Assembly: GCA_025998755.1 (NCBI GenBank)
Contig: AP024674.1
Coordinates: 2,868,162 to 2,932,161, forward strand
DNA from: Armatimonadota bacterium
GTDB taxonomy: Bacteria > Armatimonadota > UBA5829 > DSUL01
Direction of reading: 5' to 3'
Length of the DNA: 64,000 bases
This document shows positions 8,559-17,098 of the stretch, piece after piece; the stretch's first letter is position 1, and every line of letters begins with the position of its first letter. The notes under the pieces were generated by a model. That model was not told where the DNA came from, did not search any database, and saw nothing but the letters and a program-made list of their open reading frames with translations. The position numbers were made by a program, and so were the translations under genes.

Positions 8559-9632
8559 TTACGGTTTACTGAAATATAGTGTGGTGATGTCCTTGGCCAG
8601 CACCAGGACGATGATCACCGCCAGGGTCGCCAGCCCCACCACCAGCGCGGTCTGTTGCGCCCGAGCGCTCAGCCGCCGCCTCCGCACCGCCTCAACGCTG
8701 AGCAGCAACAGATGCCCTCCGTCCAGCACAGGGATGGGCAGCAGGTTCAGCACCGCGAAGTTCAGGCTCAGCATGGCCGTGAGGATGATCAGATCCGCCG
8801 CCCCGCGTTTTGCCGCGTCGTGCGTTGCGTTGATGATTGCCAGCGGTCCGCCCGCCTCCTGCTTCAACCGGCCAAGCGAGCTGATGACGCCCAGAAGCTG
8901 GCGCACCATTCCAAAGCTGATCTCGGTGCCCTTCCGAATGGAGTCCCACACCCCCAGCCGCTGGATCTCGGCTCCGGGGGTGAACCCCAGCCGTCCCACC
9001 ACGCGGGACCCTTCCCGGTCGCTGCGGCTCGTGGGATACAGGGTTACCAGCCGGCCATCCCGCTCCACCACTACCTTGAAGGTCTGACCGGGACGGGAGC
9101 GGATCTCTCGCATCATCTCCTCGCCGGTCTCGATGCGCTTGCCCGCGATCTCAACGAACCGGTCGCCCGGCTTCAGCCCCACCTTCTCCGCGGGAGATCC
9201 GGGCTGGACGGATACCACGGTGGGCTTGCCGACAGGCAGCCCTGCGGTCATCCCGATGGAGCAGAAGATCAGGTAGCCGAACAGGAAGCTGGCCAGGGGC
9301 CCCGCAAAGATCACTCCCATCCGCTTCCAGACGCTTTGCGCGTTGAACCCGTCCGGCGGCGATTCCTCCCCCGGGTCCATTCCGGCGATCCGCACGAACC
9401 CTCCGGCGGGTATGGGCCGGATGTTGTACTCCGTGCCACCCCGGCGGAGCACCGTCCACTTCCCTGGGCCGAAGCCGACGGCGAATTCCTCCACCCGCAT
9501 CCCTGCCGCCTTGGCGGCCAGGAAATGCCCCAGCTCGTGGGCCACCACCAGCGCCACGATCGCCGCAATGACCCCCAGCACGGGAAGGATCGTCGATAGG
9601 GCTGAGCCCAGGATGGGAACGGATTCAAACAT
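8559..9632 (-). CDS. rseP: Site-2 intramembrane metalloprotease RseP (M50)
   Basis: Membrane zinc protease of 357 residues that cleaves transmembrane substrates such as anti-sigma factors or signal peptides. The zinc motif HELGH is at about residues 31-35 in the first helix. One periplasmic PDZ domain lies at about 130-215 (VSVQPGSPAEKVGLKPGD). The second active-site motif is NLLPIPVLDGGH near residue 300, supplying the third ligand Asp. Four membrane segments fit the family. The position directly after dxr matches the dxr-rseP order of many bacteria, so I use rseP rather than a generic M50 name. Confidence 0.92.
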   Translation of the reverse strand: MFESVPILGSALSTILPVLGVIAAIVALVVAHELGHFLAAKAAGMRVEEFAVGFGPGKWTVLRRGGTEYNIRPIPAGGFVRIAGMDPGEESPPDGFNAQSVWKRMGVIFAGPLASFLFGYLIFCSIGMTAGLPVGKPTVVSVQPGSPAEKVGLKPGDRFVEIAGKRIETGEEMMREIRSRPGQTFKVVVERDGRLVTLYPTSRSDREGSRVVGRLGFTPGAEIQRLGVWDSIRKGTEISFGMVRQLLGVISSLGRLKQEAGGPLAIINATHDAAKRGAADLIILTAMLSLNFAVLNLLPIPVLDGGHLLLLSVEAVRRRRLSARAQQTALVVGLATLAVIIVLVLAKDITTLYFSKP

Positions 9633-9723
9633 CGGTCGGACTGTTCAGCTTTCCTGCGAACGGCGGTTTGGATGCCCCGAGCAGCCGGGCGCGCCGTTCA
9701 CTCCTGCTCCTATGATAGTCCAC

Positions 9724-10914
9724 TCATCGCACGGCCGCACGCGAATGCTTCTCGACAGCCTCTCTGGCCATCTCCCTGGCGCGGTAATCCGCCCGGATGA
9801 TGGTTTCCAGCTCTTCAGCAGGCTCATTATCGGCGCGCGCCATCACATCCTCGATGATTTCCGGGATATCCAGAAAGGCGATGCGGCCGTCCAGGAACGC
9901 CTCCACCGCCACATCATCGGCCGCGCTCATCACCGCGGGGATGGTCCCACCGCGCCTGGCGGCTACCCGGGCCAGCCGCAGGCAGGGGAAGCGATCTTCA
10001 TCCGGGGGGTGAAACTCAAGAGGCCCGCAGGTCAAAAGGTCCAGTTGCGGCAGAGCCGTGTCCACACGCTCCGGGTAGAGCAGGGCATACTGGATGGGCA
10101 GCCGCATGTCCGGCACTCCAAGCTGCGCTTTTACGCTGCCGTCCTTGAACCGCACCAGGGAATGCACGATGCTGCGGGGATGGATCACCACATCCACGTT
10201 CTGCGGATCCACCCCGAACAGCGCTTCCGCCTCCAGAATCTCCAGCCCCTTGTTCATCAAAGTGGCGGAGTCAATGGTCACCTTCTGCCCCATCTTCCAG
10301 GTGGGATGGGCCAGCGCCATGGCCGGAGTGATGGAGGCCATCTGCTCACGGCTGGCCCGCGCGAACGGCCCTCCCGACGCTGTCAGGATGATGCGCTCCA
10401 CCGAGCCTTCAGGCTCGCCGGTCAGGCACTGGAAGATGGCGGAGTGTTCGCTGTCCACCGGGATGAGCTTCGCTCCGCCCTCTCTGACCGCCCGCCGGAC
10501 CGGTTCCTTCGCCGCGACTAGCACCTCCTTGCTCGCGATAGCGATCTGTTTGCCTGCCTCGGCTGCGGCGATGGTGGGCCGCAGACCGGCAAAGCCCTGC
10601 ACCCCGACGACAACCGTCTCCACCTCCGGATCCGAGGCGATCCGGCACATCCCCTCCTGACCGCACAGCACCTCCACTCCAGCGCAGGCGGGATGTTCAC
10701 GCAGAGCGGCGGCTCCTTCAGAATCCGAGGCAACCACGAAATGCGGGCGGAATCGCCGCACCTGCTGCGCCAGCAGCTCGATGTTCCTGCCGCCGGCGAG
10801 CGAACGGACCCTGACCCGGCCCTGGAGGCGTTCCACAACATCCAGCACCTGGGTCCCGATGGAGCCCGTGCTGCCCAGCACGCTGATGCTTCTGACTGTC
10901 TGTTCCGAGCGCAT
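9724..10914 (-). CDS. dxr: 1-deoxy-D-xylulose 5-phosphate reductoisomerase
   Basis: NADPH enzyme of the MEP pathway that turns DXP into MEP. The NADPH loop reads VLGSTGSIGTQ near the N-terminus. The metal and substrate region is visible as ALIPVDSEHSAIFQ-like sequence, then TASGGPF and the HPTWKMGQKVTIDSATLMNKG region in pieces. The 396-residue length is normal. I start at ATG 10914, which has GGAG nine bases upstream and places the glycine loop near residue 10; the frame stays open to 11001, but that would add 29 unconserved residues overlapping uppS. The gene follows uppS directly, without cdsA in between. Confidence 0.95.
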   Translation of the reverse strand: MRSEQTVRSISVLGSTGSIGTQVLDVVERLQGRVRVRSLAGGRNIELLAQQVRRFRPHFVVASDSEGAAALREHPACAGVEVLCGQEGMCRIASDPEVETVVVGVQGFAGLRPTIAAAEAGKQIAIASKEVLVAAKEPVRRAVREGGAKLIPVDSEHSAIFQCLTGEPEGSVERIILTASGGPFARASREQMASITPAMALAHPTWKMGQKVTIDSATLMNKGLEILEAEALFGVDPQNVDVVIHPRSIVHSLVRFKDGSVKAQLGVPDMRLPIQYALLYPERVDTALPQLDLLTCGPLEFHPPDEDRFPCLRLARVAARRGGTIPAVMSAADDVAVEAFLDGRIAFLDIPEIIEDVMARADNEPAEELETIIRADYRAREMAREAVEKHSRAAVR

Positions 10915-10975
10915 GGTCAGAGTCTCCGGGGCAATGTCCGGGGCTTCGAATGCATCCCCGGCTCTTCCGTGAAGG

Positions 10976-11731
10976 TCAAACCGCGGCGGGGATGCCGCCA
11001 AATTTGCGAACGCGGGACTGATAGTCGGCGATGGCGCGGAGCAGGTCGTCCTCCGAGAAATCCGGCCAGAGAACCTGCGTGACGTGGATTTCGGCGTAGG
11101 CTATCTGCCACAGCAGGAAATTGGAGATCCGCATCTCACCCGCGGTGCGGATCAGCAGGTCGGGCTCGGGGAGATCCGGCTGATAAAGGCAGGCGGCCAG
11201 CGTATCTTCCCCGATTTGATCGGGATCCAGCTTTCCGGCGCGGGCTTGCTCCGCCAGGGCGCGCGCCGCGTCCACCAGTTCCGCCCGTCCACCGTAATTG
11301 ATTGCCAGGGTCAGCACCAGACCGGTGTTGTCGCGCGTCCTTAGCACGTCCTCCAGAAGGGGTTCCCGGACGAAGTCCGGCAACTCTTGGATACGCCCGG
11401 CCAGCCGGAGCTGCACGCCGTTCGCCAGCAGTTTCATCAACTGCTCGCGCGCCGCCTGCGCGATCAGGCGCATAATGCCCTCTATCTCGGATTCCGGCCG
11501 GCGCCAGTTCTCTGCGGAGAACGTATACAGGGTCATCGCCCGCACGCCCAGCTCCGCAGCGAATGACACAATACGGTCCACCGTCTGATAGCCCCGCTCG
11601 TGTCCCATCAGGCGAGGCCACCCGCGGCGCTCGGCCCATCGGCCGTTGCCGTCCATGATCACTGCAATATGCTGCGGTATGCGCTCCGGGTCCACTCCCA
11701 AAGCGCGCGCCCGGTCGTGCGGATATGTCAA
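10976..11731 (-). CDS. uppS: Undecaprenyl diphosphate synthase (cis-prenyltransferase)
   Basis: Soluble cis-prenyltransferase of 251 residues that makes the C55 lipid carrier for peptidoglycan and other wall polymers. The catalytic Asp and phosphate-binding residues lie in IMDGNGRWAERRG (about 25-37). GHERGYQT, the TLYTFSAENWRRP segment, and the C-terminal DLLIRTAGEMRISNFLLWQ and YAEI regions complete the family pattern. It consumes the isoprenoid units made by the dxr and ispG products downstream. The gap from frr is 23 bases. Confidence 0.95.
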   Translation of the reverse strand: MTYPHDRARALGVDPERIPQHIAVIMDGNGRWAERRGWPRLMGHERGYQTVDRIVSFAAELGVRAMTLYTFSAENWRRPESEIEGIMRLIAQAAREQLMKLLANGVQLRLAGRIQELPDFVREPLLEDVLRTRDNTGLVLTLAINYGGRAELVDAARALAEQARAGKLDPDQIGEDTLAACLYQPDLPEPDLLIRTAGEMRISNFLLWQIAYAEIHVTQVLWPDFSEDDLLRAIADYQSRVRKFGGIPAAV

Positions 11732-11754
11732 CAGTCGCGTGTCCCGTCCGGTCG

Positions 11755-12312
11755 TCAGACCTCCAGCAGCTCCTCCTCCTTGGCCTTCTGGAGGTGGTCT
11801 ATCTCCTCGATGTACTTGTCCGTCAGCTTCTGTACCTGCTCCTGCAGGCGGCGCGCCTCGTCCTCGGAGATCAGGTGATCCTTCTCCTGATGCTTGATCT
11901 TGTCGTTGACGTCCCTGCGGACGTTTCGCACCGCCACGCGGTGATCTTCAGCCTTTTTGTGAAGCTGCTTGATAAGCTCCTTGCGCCGCTCTTCCGTCAG
12001 GTAGGGAATGTTCAGGCGGATGACCTGTCCGTCGTTGGTGGGAGTCATCCCCAGGTCCGAATTCATTATGGCACGCTCGATCATCCCAAGGGCCTGTTTA
12101 TCCCACGGCGAGATCACCAGCAACCGTGGCTCGGGAACGCTGATGGCTGCAAGCTGGTTGATGGGCATCGGCGTTCCGTGGTAGTCCACCTGGATGCCGT
12201 CCAGAAGCGCCGGATTCGCGCGCCCCGTCCTCAGGGTGTGGAAGTCGTCCTGAGCGGCTTTCACCGCTCCCTTCATCCGCTGCTCGGCGTCTTTTATCAG
12301 GTCACCGGTCAT
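11755..12312 (-). CDS. frr: Ribosome recycling factor
   Basis: Splits the post-termination ribosome together with EF-G. The 185-residue length and the two-domain pattern are standard. The [19 protein letters not shown] segment and the [22 protein letters not shown] segment (about residues 28-75) form domain II and the hinge. The C-terminal helix contains [21 protein letters not shown]. The start overlaps the end of pyrH by 11 bases, which suggests coupled translation. Confidence 0.96.
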   Translation of the reverse strand: MTGDLIKDAEQRMKGAVKAAQDDFHTLRTGRANPALLDGIQVDYHGTPMPINQLAAISVPEPRLLVISPWDKQALGMIERAIMNSDLGMTPTNDGQVIRLNIPYLTEERRKELIKQLHKKAEDHRVAVRNVRRDVNDKIKHQEKDHLISEDEARRLQEQVQKLTDKYIEEIDHLQKAKEEELLEV

Positions 12313-13036
12313 CGTCGAACCTCCCCACGTAGGTCCCTATATCGCTACGCAGCAAGACCTCGCGAATGTTTCCCCTGCGCGTGATATCAAACACGATCAC
12401 GGGCAGGTTGTTCTCCCGACAAAGCGTGAACGCGGTCAAGTCCATGATCTGCAGACCGCGGTTGATGGCATCCATATAGTCAATGCGGTCGAACTTCCGG
12501 GCATCGGGGTTCTTCCGGGGATCGCTGTCGTATATCCCGTCCACGTTCGTCCCTTTCAGAACCGCCTGCGCCTGGATCTCCACCGCCCGCAGGACCGCCG
12601 CGGTGTCCGTCGTGAAGTACGGGTTGCCTGTCCCCGCCGCCAGAATCACCACCCGTCCCTTCTCCAGGTGCCGGATGGCGCGCCGCCGAATATACGGCTC
12701 GGCCAGTGCCGCCATGTTGATGGCCGTCTGCACCCGCGTGTCGCAACCCAGCTGCTCCAGCACGTTCTGGAGAGCCAGAGAGTTGATGACGGTGGCCAGC
12801 ATGCCCATCGCGTCGCCGGTCACACGGTCAATGCCGGCCCCCGAAGCCTGCTGGCCACGGATGATGTTGCCTCCCCCCACCACCACCGCCACCTCGACGC
12901 CCAGATCCTGGGCCTCCTTCACGTCCTGCGCGATGGCCTTGATGGTCTCCGGGTCAATGCCGAACCGCTGCTTTCCGGCGAAAGCCTCTCCGGAAAGCTT
13001 CACCAGAACCCGGCTCCAGCGGGGTGTGCCGGTCAC
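12302..13036 (-). CDS. pyrH: Uridylate kinase
   Basis: Hexameric UMP kinase of the amino-acid-kinase fold, making UDP from UMP. The 244-residue protein opens with [13 protein letters not shown], then has [12 protein letters not shown] for phosphate binding and [20 protein letters not shown], which is typical of bacterial PyrH. The nucleotide region includes [13 protein letters not shown] and the [17 protein letters not shown] segment. It is six bases downstream of tsf, in the standard rpsB-tsf-pyrH-frr order. Confidence 0.96.
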   Translation of the reverse strand: MTGTPRWSRVLVKLSGEAFAGKQRFGIDPETIKAIAQDVKEAQDLGVEVAVVVGGGNIIRGQQASGAGIDRVTGDAMGMLATVINSLALQNVLEQLGCDTRVQTAINMAALAEPYIRRRAIRHLEKGRVVILAAGTGNPYFTTDTAAVLRAVEIQAQAVLKGTNVDGIYDSDPRKNPDARKFDRIDYMDAINRGLQIMDLTAFTLCRENNLPVIVFDITRRGNIREVLLRSDIGTYVGRFDDDR

Positions 13037-13042
13037 GCCGGC

Positions 13043-13681
13043 TCAGGCTCCCTGTTCCTGCGCTTCGGCGCCCTGGCCGTCGGCGGTCTCGCCGACGCGC
13101 CAGCGGATGAACCGCTTGATCTCGATCTTCTCCCCGATGCGTCCGATGGCTTCCGTGATGAGCTGCCGGATGGTGACGCTCTCATCTTGGATGAACGGCT
13201 GGTCCAGCAGGACGCGCTCTCCGAAGAACTGCTTCTCCATCCGCCCTTCCACGATCTTCGGGATGGCCGCGTCGGGCTTGCCCTGTTCGCGGGCCCAGGT
13301 CTCGTGGATGGCGCGCTCCCGCTCGATGACCTCAGCCGGCACTTCGTCCCGATCCAGATACTCCGGGTTCGTCCACGCCACGTGCATCGCCAGCTTGTGG
13401 GCCAGGTCCTTGAACTCGCTGTTCTTGGCGACGAACGGGGTCTCGCAGCTCAGCTCCAGCATCACCGCGATCTGCCCGCCGGTGTGGACATAGGTTTCGA
13501 TGATCCCCTCCGACGCAACCCGGTCCTGGCGCTTGGCCGCAACGGCCACTCCGCGCTGGCGCAGCAGGTCGGTCGCCTTCTGGAAGTCGCCGCCGGTCTC
13601 CTCCAGCGCGCGCTTGCAATCCATCATCCCCGCTCCGGTGGCTTCCCGGAGCTGCTTTACAGTCTTAGCGTCAATGGCCAC
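13043..13681 (-). CDS. tsf: Elongation factor Ts, short form
   Basis: Nucleotide exchange factor for EF-Tu. Residues 1-50 form the UBA-like domain with the signature TGAGMMDCKRALEETGGD. The core then shows ETYVHTGGQIAVMLELSCETPFVAKN. At 212 residues it is the short type, lacking part of the C-terminal core present in the 283-residue E. coli protein; such short forms are normal in several phyla, so truncation is not implied. It follows rpsB by 67 bases. Confidence 0.95.
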   Translation of the reverse strand: MAIDAKTVKQLREATGAGMMDCKRALEETGGDFQKATDLLRQRGVAVAAKRQDRVASEGIIETYVHTGGQIAVMLELSCETPFVAKNSEFKDLAHKLAMHVAWTNPEYLDRDEVPAEVIERERAIHETWAREQGKPDAAIPKIVEGRMEKQFFGERVLLDQPFIQDESVTIRQLITEAIGRIGEKIEIKRFIRWRVGETADGQGAEAQEQGA

Positions 13682-13748
13682 TGATTCTTTGTCTCCTGTG
13701 TTCGGAAATCGTCACTTCCTGAGCGTCCCGGCTCTGCATCCGGCAGAC

Positions 13749-14801
13749 TTACTCCTGCTCCAGGGTCTCGGCGGATGCGCTCTGCTCCTCCGCGTCTGCG
13801 GCCTTTGCCAGCCGGGTGGTCGGCATCTTGCCCGCGCGGATGATGCGCCGCGGCCGGCTCTCACCTTCGGCGGGTGCTGCTTCGGCCTCAACAGCCGGCT
13901 CGGCGTCGGCCTTGGGCTCCTCGTCAGCCACCACCGGTTCAGGCTCCGGAGCCTCCTCAGCCTCAGCCGCTTGCTGCGTCTCGGCAGCGGCCTCCTCAAA
14001 GAACTCGGGCACCAGATCCTCGGCCGGAACCTCCGGCTCCTCAGCCTCGCCCTGGTCGGGTTGCTCGGCTGCTTCGGATGCTTCCTCATCCACATCCACC
14101 ACCTCGGCGCCCTGCCACTCCACCTGCTTGACCTCGACGATGGCGTCGGCGATCTTGGAGCACATCAGCTTGATGGCGCGTATGGCGTCGTCGTTTCCGG
14201 GAATCACCCAGTCCACTTCATCCGGGTCGCAGTTGGTATCCACAATGGCGACCACAGGGATGTCTAGCTTGCGGGCCTCTGCCAGCGCGATCCGCTCCTT
14301 CTTCAGATCCACGATGAAGACCGCGCCGGGCAACTCCGGCATGTCTTTTATGCCTCCGAGGTACCGCTCCAGGCGCTCGCGCTCCTCGCGCAGATGCATG
14401 GCCTCTTTCTTGGGAAGACGCTCCAGGCTGCCGTCTTCCTCCATCTTCTCCAGCTCCCGCAGCCGCTGGATGCGTTCGCGGATGGTACGGTAGTTGGTGA
14501 GGGTCCCGCCCAGCCAGCGCTGGTTCACCCAGTACTGCCGGCAGCGCTTGGCAGCCTCGGCGACAGCATCCTGCGCCTGCTTCTTGGTGCCGACGAACAG
14601 GATGGGCTTGTTCTCCATCGCCACCTGCTGGACGAAAGCGCGGGCTTCCTCGAAAAGCTTCAGAGTCTGGTGAAGGTCGATGATGTAGATGCCGTTCCGC
14701 CCCCCGTAGATGTAGCGTTTCATCTTGGGGTTCCAGCGGTTCGTGCGGTGACCGAAGTGGACTCCTGCCTCCAGGAGTTCCTTCATGGTGATGCTTGCCA
14801 A
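13749..14801 (-). CDS. rpsB: Small ribosomal protein uS2 with long acidic C-terminal tail
   Basis: Structural protein of the 30S subunit. The conserved core includes [35 protein letters not shown] and [12 protein letters not shown], and ends around residue 225. Beyond it lies a tail of about 120 residues dominated by Glu, Ala and Pro, with a short basic patch ([11 protein letters not shown]) near the end; the usual uS2 is 230-260 residues. The start is TTG at 14801: GGAGGA stands four bases before it and the product begins [10 protein letters not shown]. An upstream ATG at 14840 is in frame but has no ribosome binding site. Confidence 0.93.
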   Translation of the reverse strand: MASITMKELLEAGVHFGHRTNRWNPKMKRYIYGGRNGIYIIDLHQTLKLFEEARAFVQQVAMENKPILFVGTKKQAQDAVAEAAKRCRQYWVNQRWLGGTLTNYRTIRERIQRLRELEKMEEDGSLERLPKKEAMHLREERERLERYLGGIKDMPELPGAVFIVDLKKERIALAEARKLDIPVVAIVDTNCDPDEVDWVIPGNDDAIRAIKLMCSKIADAIVEVKQVEWQGAEVVDVDEEASEAAEQPDQGEAEEPEVPAEDLVPEFFEEAAAETQQAAEAEEAPEPEPVVADEEPKADAEPAVEAEAAPAEGESRPRRIIRAGKMPTTRLAKAADAEEQSASAETLEQE

Positions 14802-14805
14802 GTTG

Positions 14806-14811
14806 TCCTCC
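14806..14811 (-). promoter_or_regulatory. Shine-Dalgarno site fixing the TTG start of rpsB
   Basis: GGAGGA on the minus strand lies four bases from TTG 14801. It decides the start against the in-frame ATG at 14840, which would place this site inside the coding region. Confidence 0.8.
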
Positions 14812-14850
14812 GTTTGGTTGTTGACGTTGCCCCGCATCATTCCGCAGGCG

Positions 14851-14875
14851 CGGCACCCGAAGCATCCGGATGCCG
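14851..14875 (-). promoter_or_regulatory. Leader hairpin upstream of rpsB
   Basis: On the minus strand CGGCATCC can pair with GGGTGCCG (eight base pairs with one G-U) around a nine-base loop. It ends 49 bases before the rpsB start. Ribosomal operons often carry autoregulatory leader RNAs, but this one does not match a family I can name. The rest of the gap 14876-15084 shows only a weak TTGCGC-17-TAAACT promoter candidate near 14960-14990. Confidence 0.4.
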
Positions 14876-15084
14876 ACCCGCCTGGCAGTCCGCGGGACTG
14901 AGTATTTGCACGCGGCTGCCCCGGCCGCTTCGGCCGTCAGGCAACCTTGTGGAGTTTATCATGAAGCCACCGGCCGCGCAATCGCGTGACGGTCGCCCCT
15001 GCAGATTCATCGGCAGAGGCAAGCCTTCACTGGACTGCCTGCACTGCCTGCGGCCGCACGTGCGCCAGGGTCCGACAGATAGGC

Positions 15085-15846
15085 TTAGGCCTTGAGGGAT
15101 ACTTCCAGGCCTTCCGGATCCAGCACGACGTTCACGCTGGCGGCAAAGGAGCCGCCGCCCCGCACGAACCCCAGATAATGCTTCAGGCGCTCTGCGGCGT
15201 TCACGCTGTTGTGTGCCAGAACGACGGCTCCAGGAGGCATCTTCGGAAGGGCCTCCTCAAGAATGTCCAGATACACGCCCTTGCCGCGTCCGCCCGCTCC
15301 GTCCGCATCCAGATAAAGCAGGTGGATGGGTCCGTCCCATTCCCGGACGTAGGTCACGGCGTCCGCGCTCACCACACGTGCCACCCCGGATGAGTCAATT
15401 CGCCGCACATTCCGCTCCGCGCGCTCGGCTTCCTCAGGTACGATCTCGATGCCCACCAGATGCTCCGCGGTGTAGCAGGCTCCGGGACCCACCGCCGCCC
15501 CGGCGTTCGAGATGAAGGTGTTTCCGCAGAAGACGCCCGCCGCCATCATCACCGGGGGCTGAATGATGGCGTTGATGGCGTAGAGCAGGCGCTGCATCCG
15601 AGGCGTAATGGCTGTCCACGGAATCTCGAAGAGTTCCCGCACGGCCCGCCTGTGTGCCAGCATCCTGTCGCGGTCATACTCCGCGTGCGGCAGGATTCCC
15701 GCATCCACCAGGCTCCGTAAAGCATCGGCCACCACCCGTTCTTCATCTGCGGCCGGTTCCAGTGTCCGGTGCGGGTCGGAGTAATCCATCTTGTAACGGT
15801 CGCTGTCCGGGGCCCGGAAGACAGCAACGCGCGTGCTCTTGCTCAA
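15085..15846 (-). CDS. Class I SAM-dependent methyltransferase-like protein
   Basis: Soluble protein of 253 residues with a Rossmann-type methyltransferase core. Motif I is weak (AAGVFCGNTFISNAG, about residues 106-120). Acidic motif II reads VGIEIVPEEAERAERNVRRI, and the post-II strand is HLLYLDADG with a following GRGKGVYLDILEEAL helix. The order resembles O-methyltransferases of the class that act on small molecules. Substrate is unknown. The N-terminal 100 residues are helical and may form a cap or dimer region. It overlaps the end of the upstream glycosyltransferase gene by four bases, so a role in modifying a glycan or lipid is reasonable but unproven. Confidence 0.6.
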   Translation of the reverse strand: MSKSTRVAVFRAPDSDRYKMDYSDPHRTLEPAADEERVVADALRSLVDAGILPHAEYDRDRMLAHRRAVRELFEIPWTAITPRMQRLLYAINAIIQPPVMMAAGVFCGNTFISNAGAAVGPGACYTAEHLVGIEIVPEEAERAERNVRRIDSSGVARVVSADAVTYVREWDGPIHLLYLDADGAGGRGKGVYLDILEEALPKMPPGAVVLAHNSVNAAERLKHYLGFVRGGGSFAASVNVVLDPEGLEVSLKA

Positions 15847-16949
15847 GGCAGCGACTCCCGGTGCGCGGCGAACTTCTCCTCCACGAAGCGGTGGATGGCC
15901 TCCTGAAATACTTTTGTATCGAACGAGAGTGCGTGCTGCCGGATGGCATGCGGGTCGAAGTCCTCCGGGCGGTAGCGCTTTACGGCTTCCATCAGCGCCT
16001 GCGGGGTCTGCTCGTCGAAGAAGATGCCCGACAGCCCTTCCTTGACCGTGTCGAGCGCCCCGCCGCGGCGGAATGCAATCACCGGGCGGCCGGCCGCCTG
16101 CGCTTCCACCGGTGTGATGCCGAAGTCTTCCTCGCCGGGGAAGATGAACGCCTGGCAGCGTGCGTATGCCTCAGCCACCTGCTCGTCGCTCTGTCCGCTG
16201 CGGAAGGTGATGGTGGGTCCCGCGATGCTTTTGAGATACTTCTCCTGCTCCCCATCGCCGATGATCAGCAAAGGCAGCCGGAGCTCATTGAACGCCTCGA
16301 TGGCGAGCCCGACTTTCTTGTAGGGTGCGAAGCGCCCCACCATCAGGAAATAGTCGTCCAGCTCATCGGAGATGCGGAACCGGTGCGTCTCCACAGGCGG
16401 ATGGATGACGGTGGACTCCCGGCGGTAGTATTTCCGGATGCGGGCGGCCACATGCCGTGAGATGGCCACGAAATGATCCACCCCGAAGGACGTCCGCAGG
16501 TCCCACGTCCGGGCCGATGACATCAAAAGCGCAGCGATGGCATTGAACACCTTGCCCTTCCCGGACTCGCGAAGGTAGTCGTGGTACAGGTCCCAGGCAT
16601 AGCGCATCGGGCTGCAGCAGATGCACACGTGCATCGTCTTGGGGCGGGTGATAACACTCTTTGCGCAGGCGTGGTTGATACTGATGACCACGTCGAAATC
16701 GGAGAGGTCGAACTGCTCAAACGCGAGCATGAATACGGGCAGGAACCGCTGGTGATACTTGGCCGCGCCGGGGACCTTCTGGGCGAAGCTGACGCGGATG
16801 TCTTTACTGCGGAACTCCTCCGGCATGGTCTCCGGCGTGTAGAGTGCCGTGTAGATAGGCGCGTCCGGATACACCTCGGCAAGCGCCAGCAGATGCTTCT
16901 CCGCGCCCGCCATCACGTTCAACCTCTCGCAGACGAGCGCCACCTTCAT
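15843..16949 (-). CDS. Family 4 glycosyltransferase (GT-B fold)
   Basis: Retaining GT-B glycosyltransferase of 368 residues, probably cytosolic or membrane-associated. The N-terminal domain begins VALVCERLNVMAGAEKHLL, the usual GT4 acceptor-side glycine loop. The C-terminal donor domain starts with YFLMVGRFAPYKKVGLAIEAF (in parts), continues with LLIIGDGEQEKYL and has the nucleotide-sugar motif FPGEEDFGITPVEAQAAGRPVIA, where the two Glu residues of the EX7E pattern lie. A likely product is an envelope or exopolysaccharide unit. It is transcribed from its own promoter at 17028-17057. Confidence 0.85.
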   Translation of the reverse strand: MKVALVCERLNVMAGAEKHLLALAEVYPDAPIYTALYTPETMPEEFRSKDIRVSFAQKVPGAAKYHQRFLPVFMLAFEQFDLSDFDVVISINHACAKSVITRPKTMHVCICCSPMRYAWDLYHDYLRESGKGKVFNAIAALLMSSARTWDLRTSFGVDHFVAISRHVAARIRKYYRRESTVIHPPVETHRFRISDELDDYFLMVGRFAPYKKVGLAIEAFNELRLPLLIIGDGEQEKYLKSIAGPTITFRSGQSDEQVAEAYARCQAFIFPGEEDFGITPVEAQAAGRPVIAFRRGGALDTVKEGLSGIFFDEQTPQALMEAVKRYRPEDFDPHAIRQHALSFDTKVFQEAIHRFVEEKFAAHRESLP

Positions 16950-16985
16950 CCGTCGTTCACCCCGCAGTCTCCTTGTGGCTGGTAG

Positions 16986-17019
16986 CCGGCCGGGCAGGTT
17001 GTTGCCGCCTGCCGGCCGG
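16986..17019 (-). promoter_or_regulatory. GC-rich hairpin at the 5' end of the GT4 transcript
   Basis: CCGGCCGGGCAGG (16986-16998) and CCTGCCGGCCGG (17008-17019) pair over 12 base pairs with one bulged G and a nine-base loop. It lies between the predicted transcription start and the GT4 start codon. No T tract follows on either strand, so I do not call it a terminator. Confidence 0.5.
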
Positions 17020-17027
17020 TCAGGGCT

Positions 17028-17057
17028 ATTCTAGAGGAGCGCGCGCCGACGCGTCAA
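17028..17057 (-). promoter_or_regulatory. Sigma-70 promoter for the GT4/methyltransferase pair
   Basis: Minus-strand TTGACG (17057-17052) and TAGAAT (17033-17028) are spaced by 18 bases, about 78 bases upstream of the GT4 start. Both boxes are close to consensus. The divergent PHP gene begins at 17099, and a TATAAC at 17073-17078 may be its -10 without a clear -35. Confidence 0.65.
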
Positions 17058-17098
17058 ACGCCGGCTTTATGCTATAACCCTCTGGAAAGGACCTAGGG

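Noticed and set aside
7134-8579. A 481-codon plus-strand frame opposite ispG
   Set aside because: ispG motifs on the minus strand are unmistakable and the plus-strand product has no family features.
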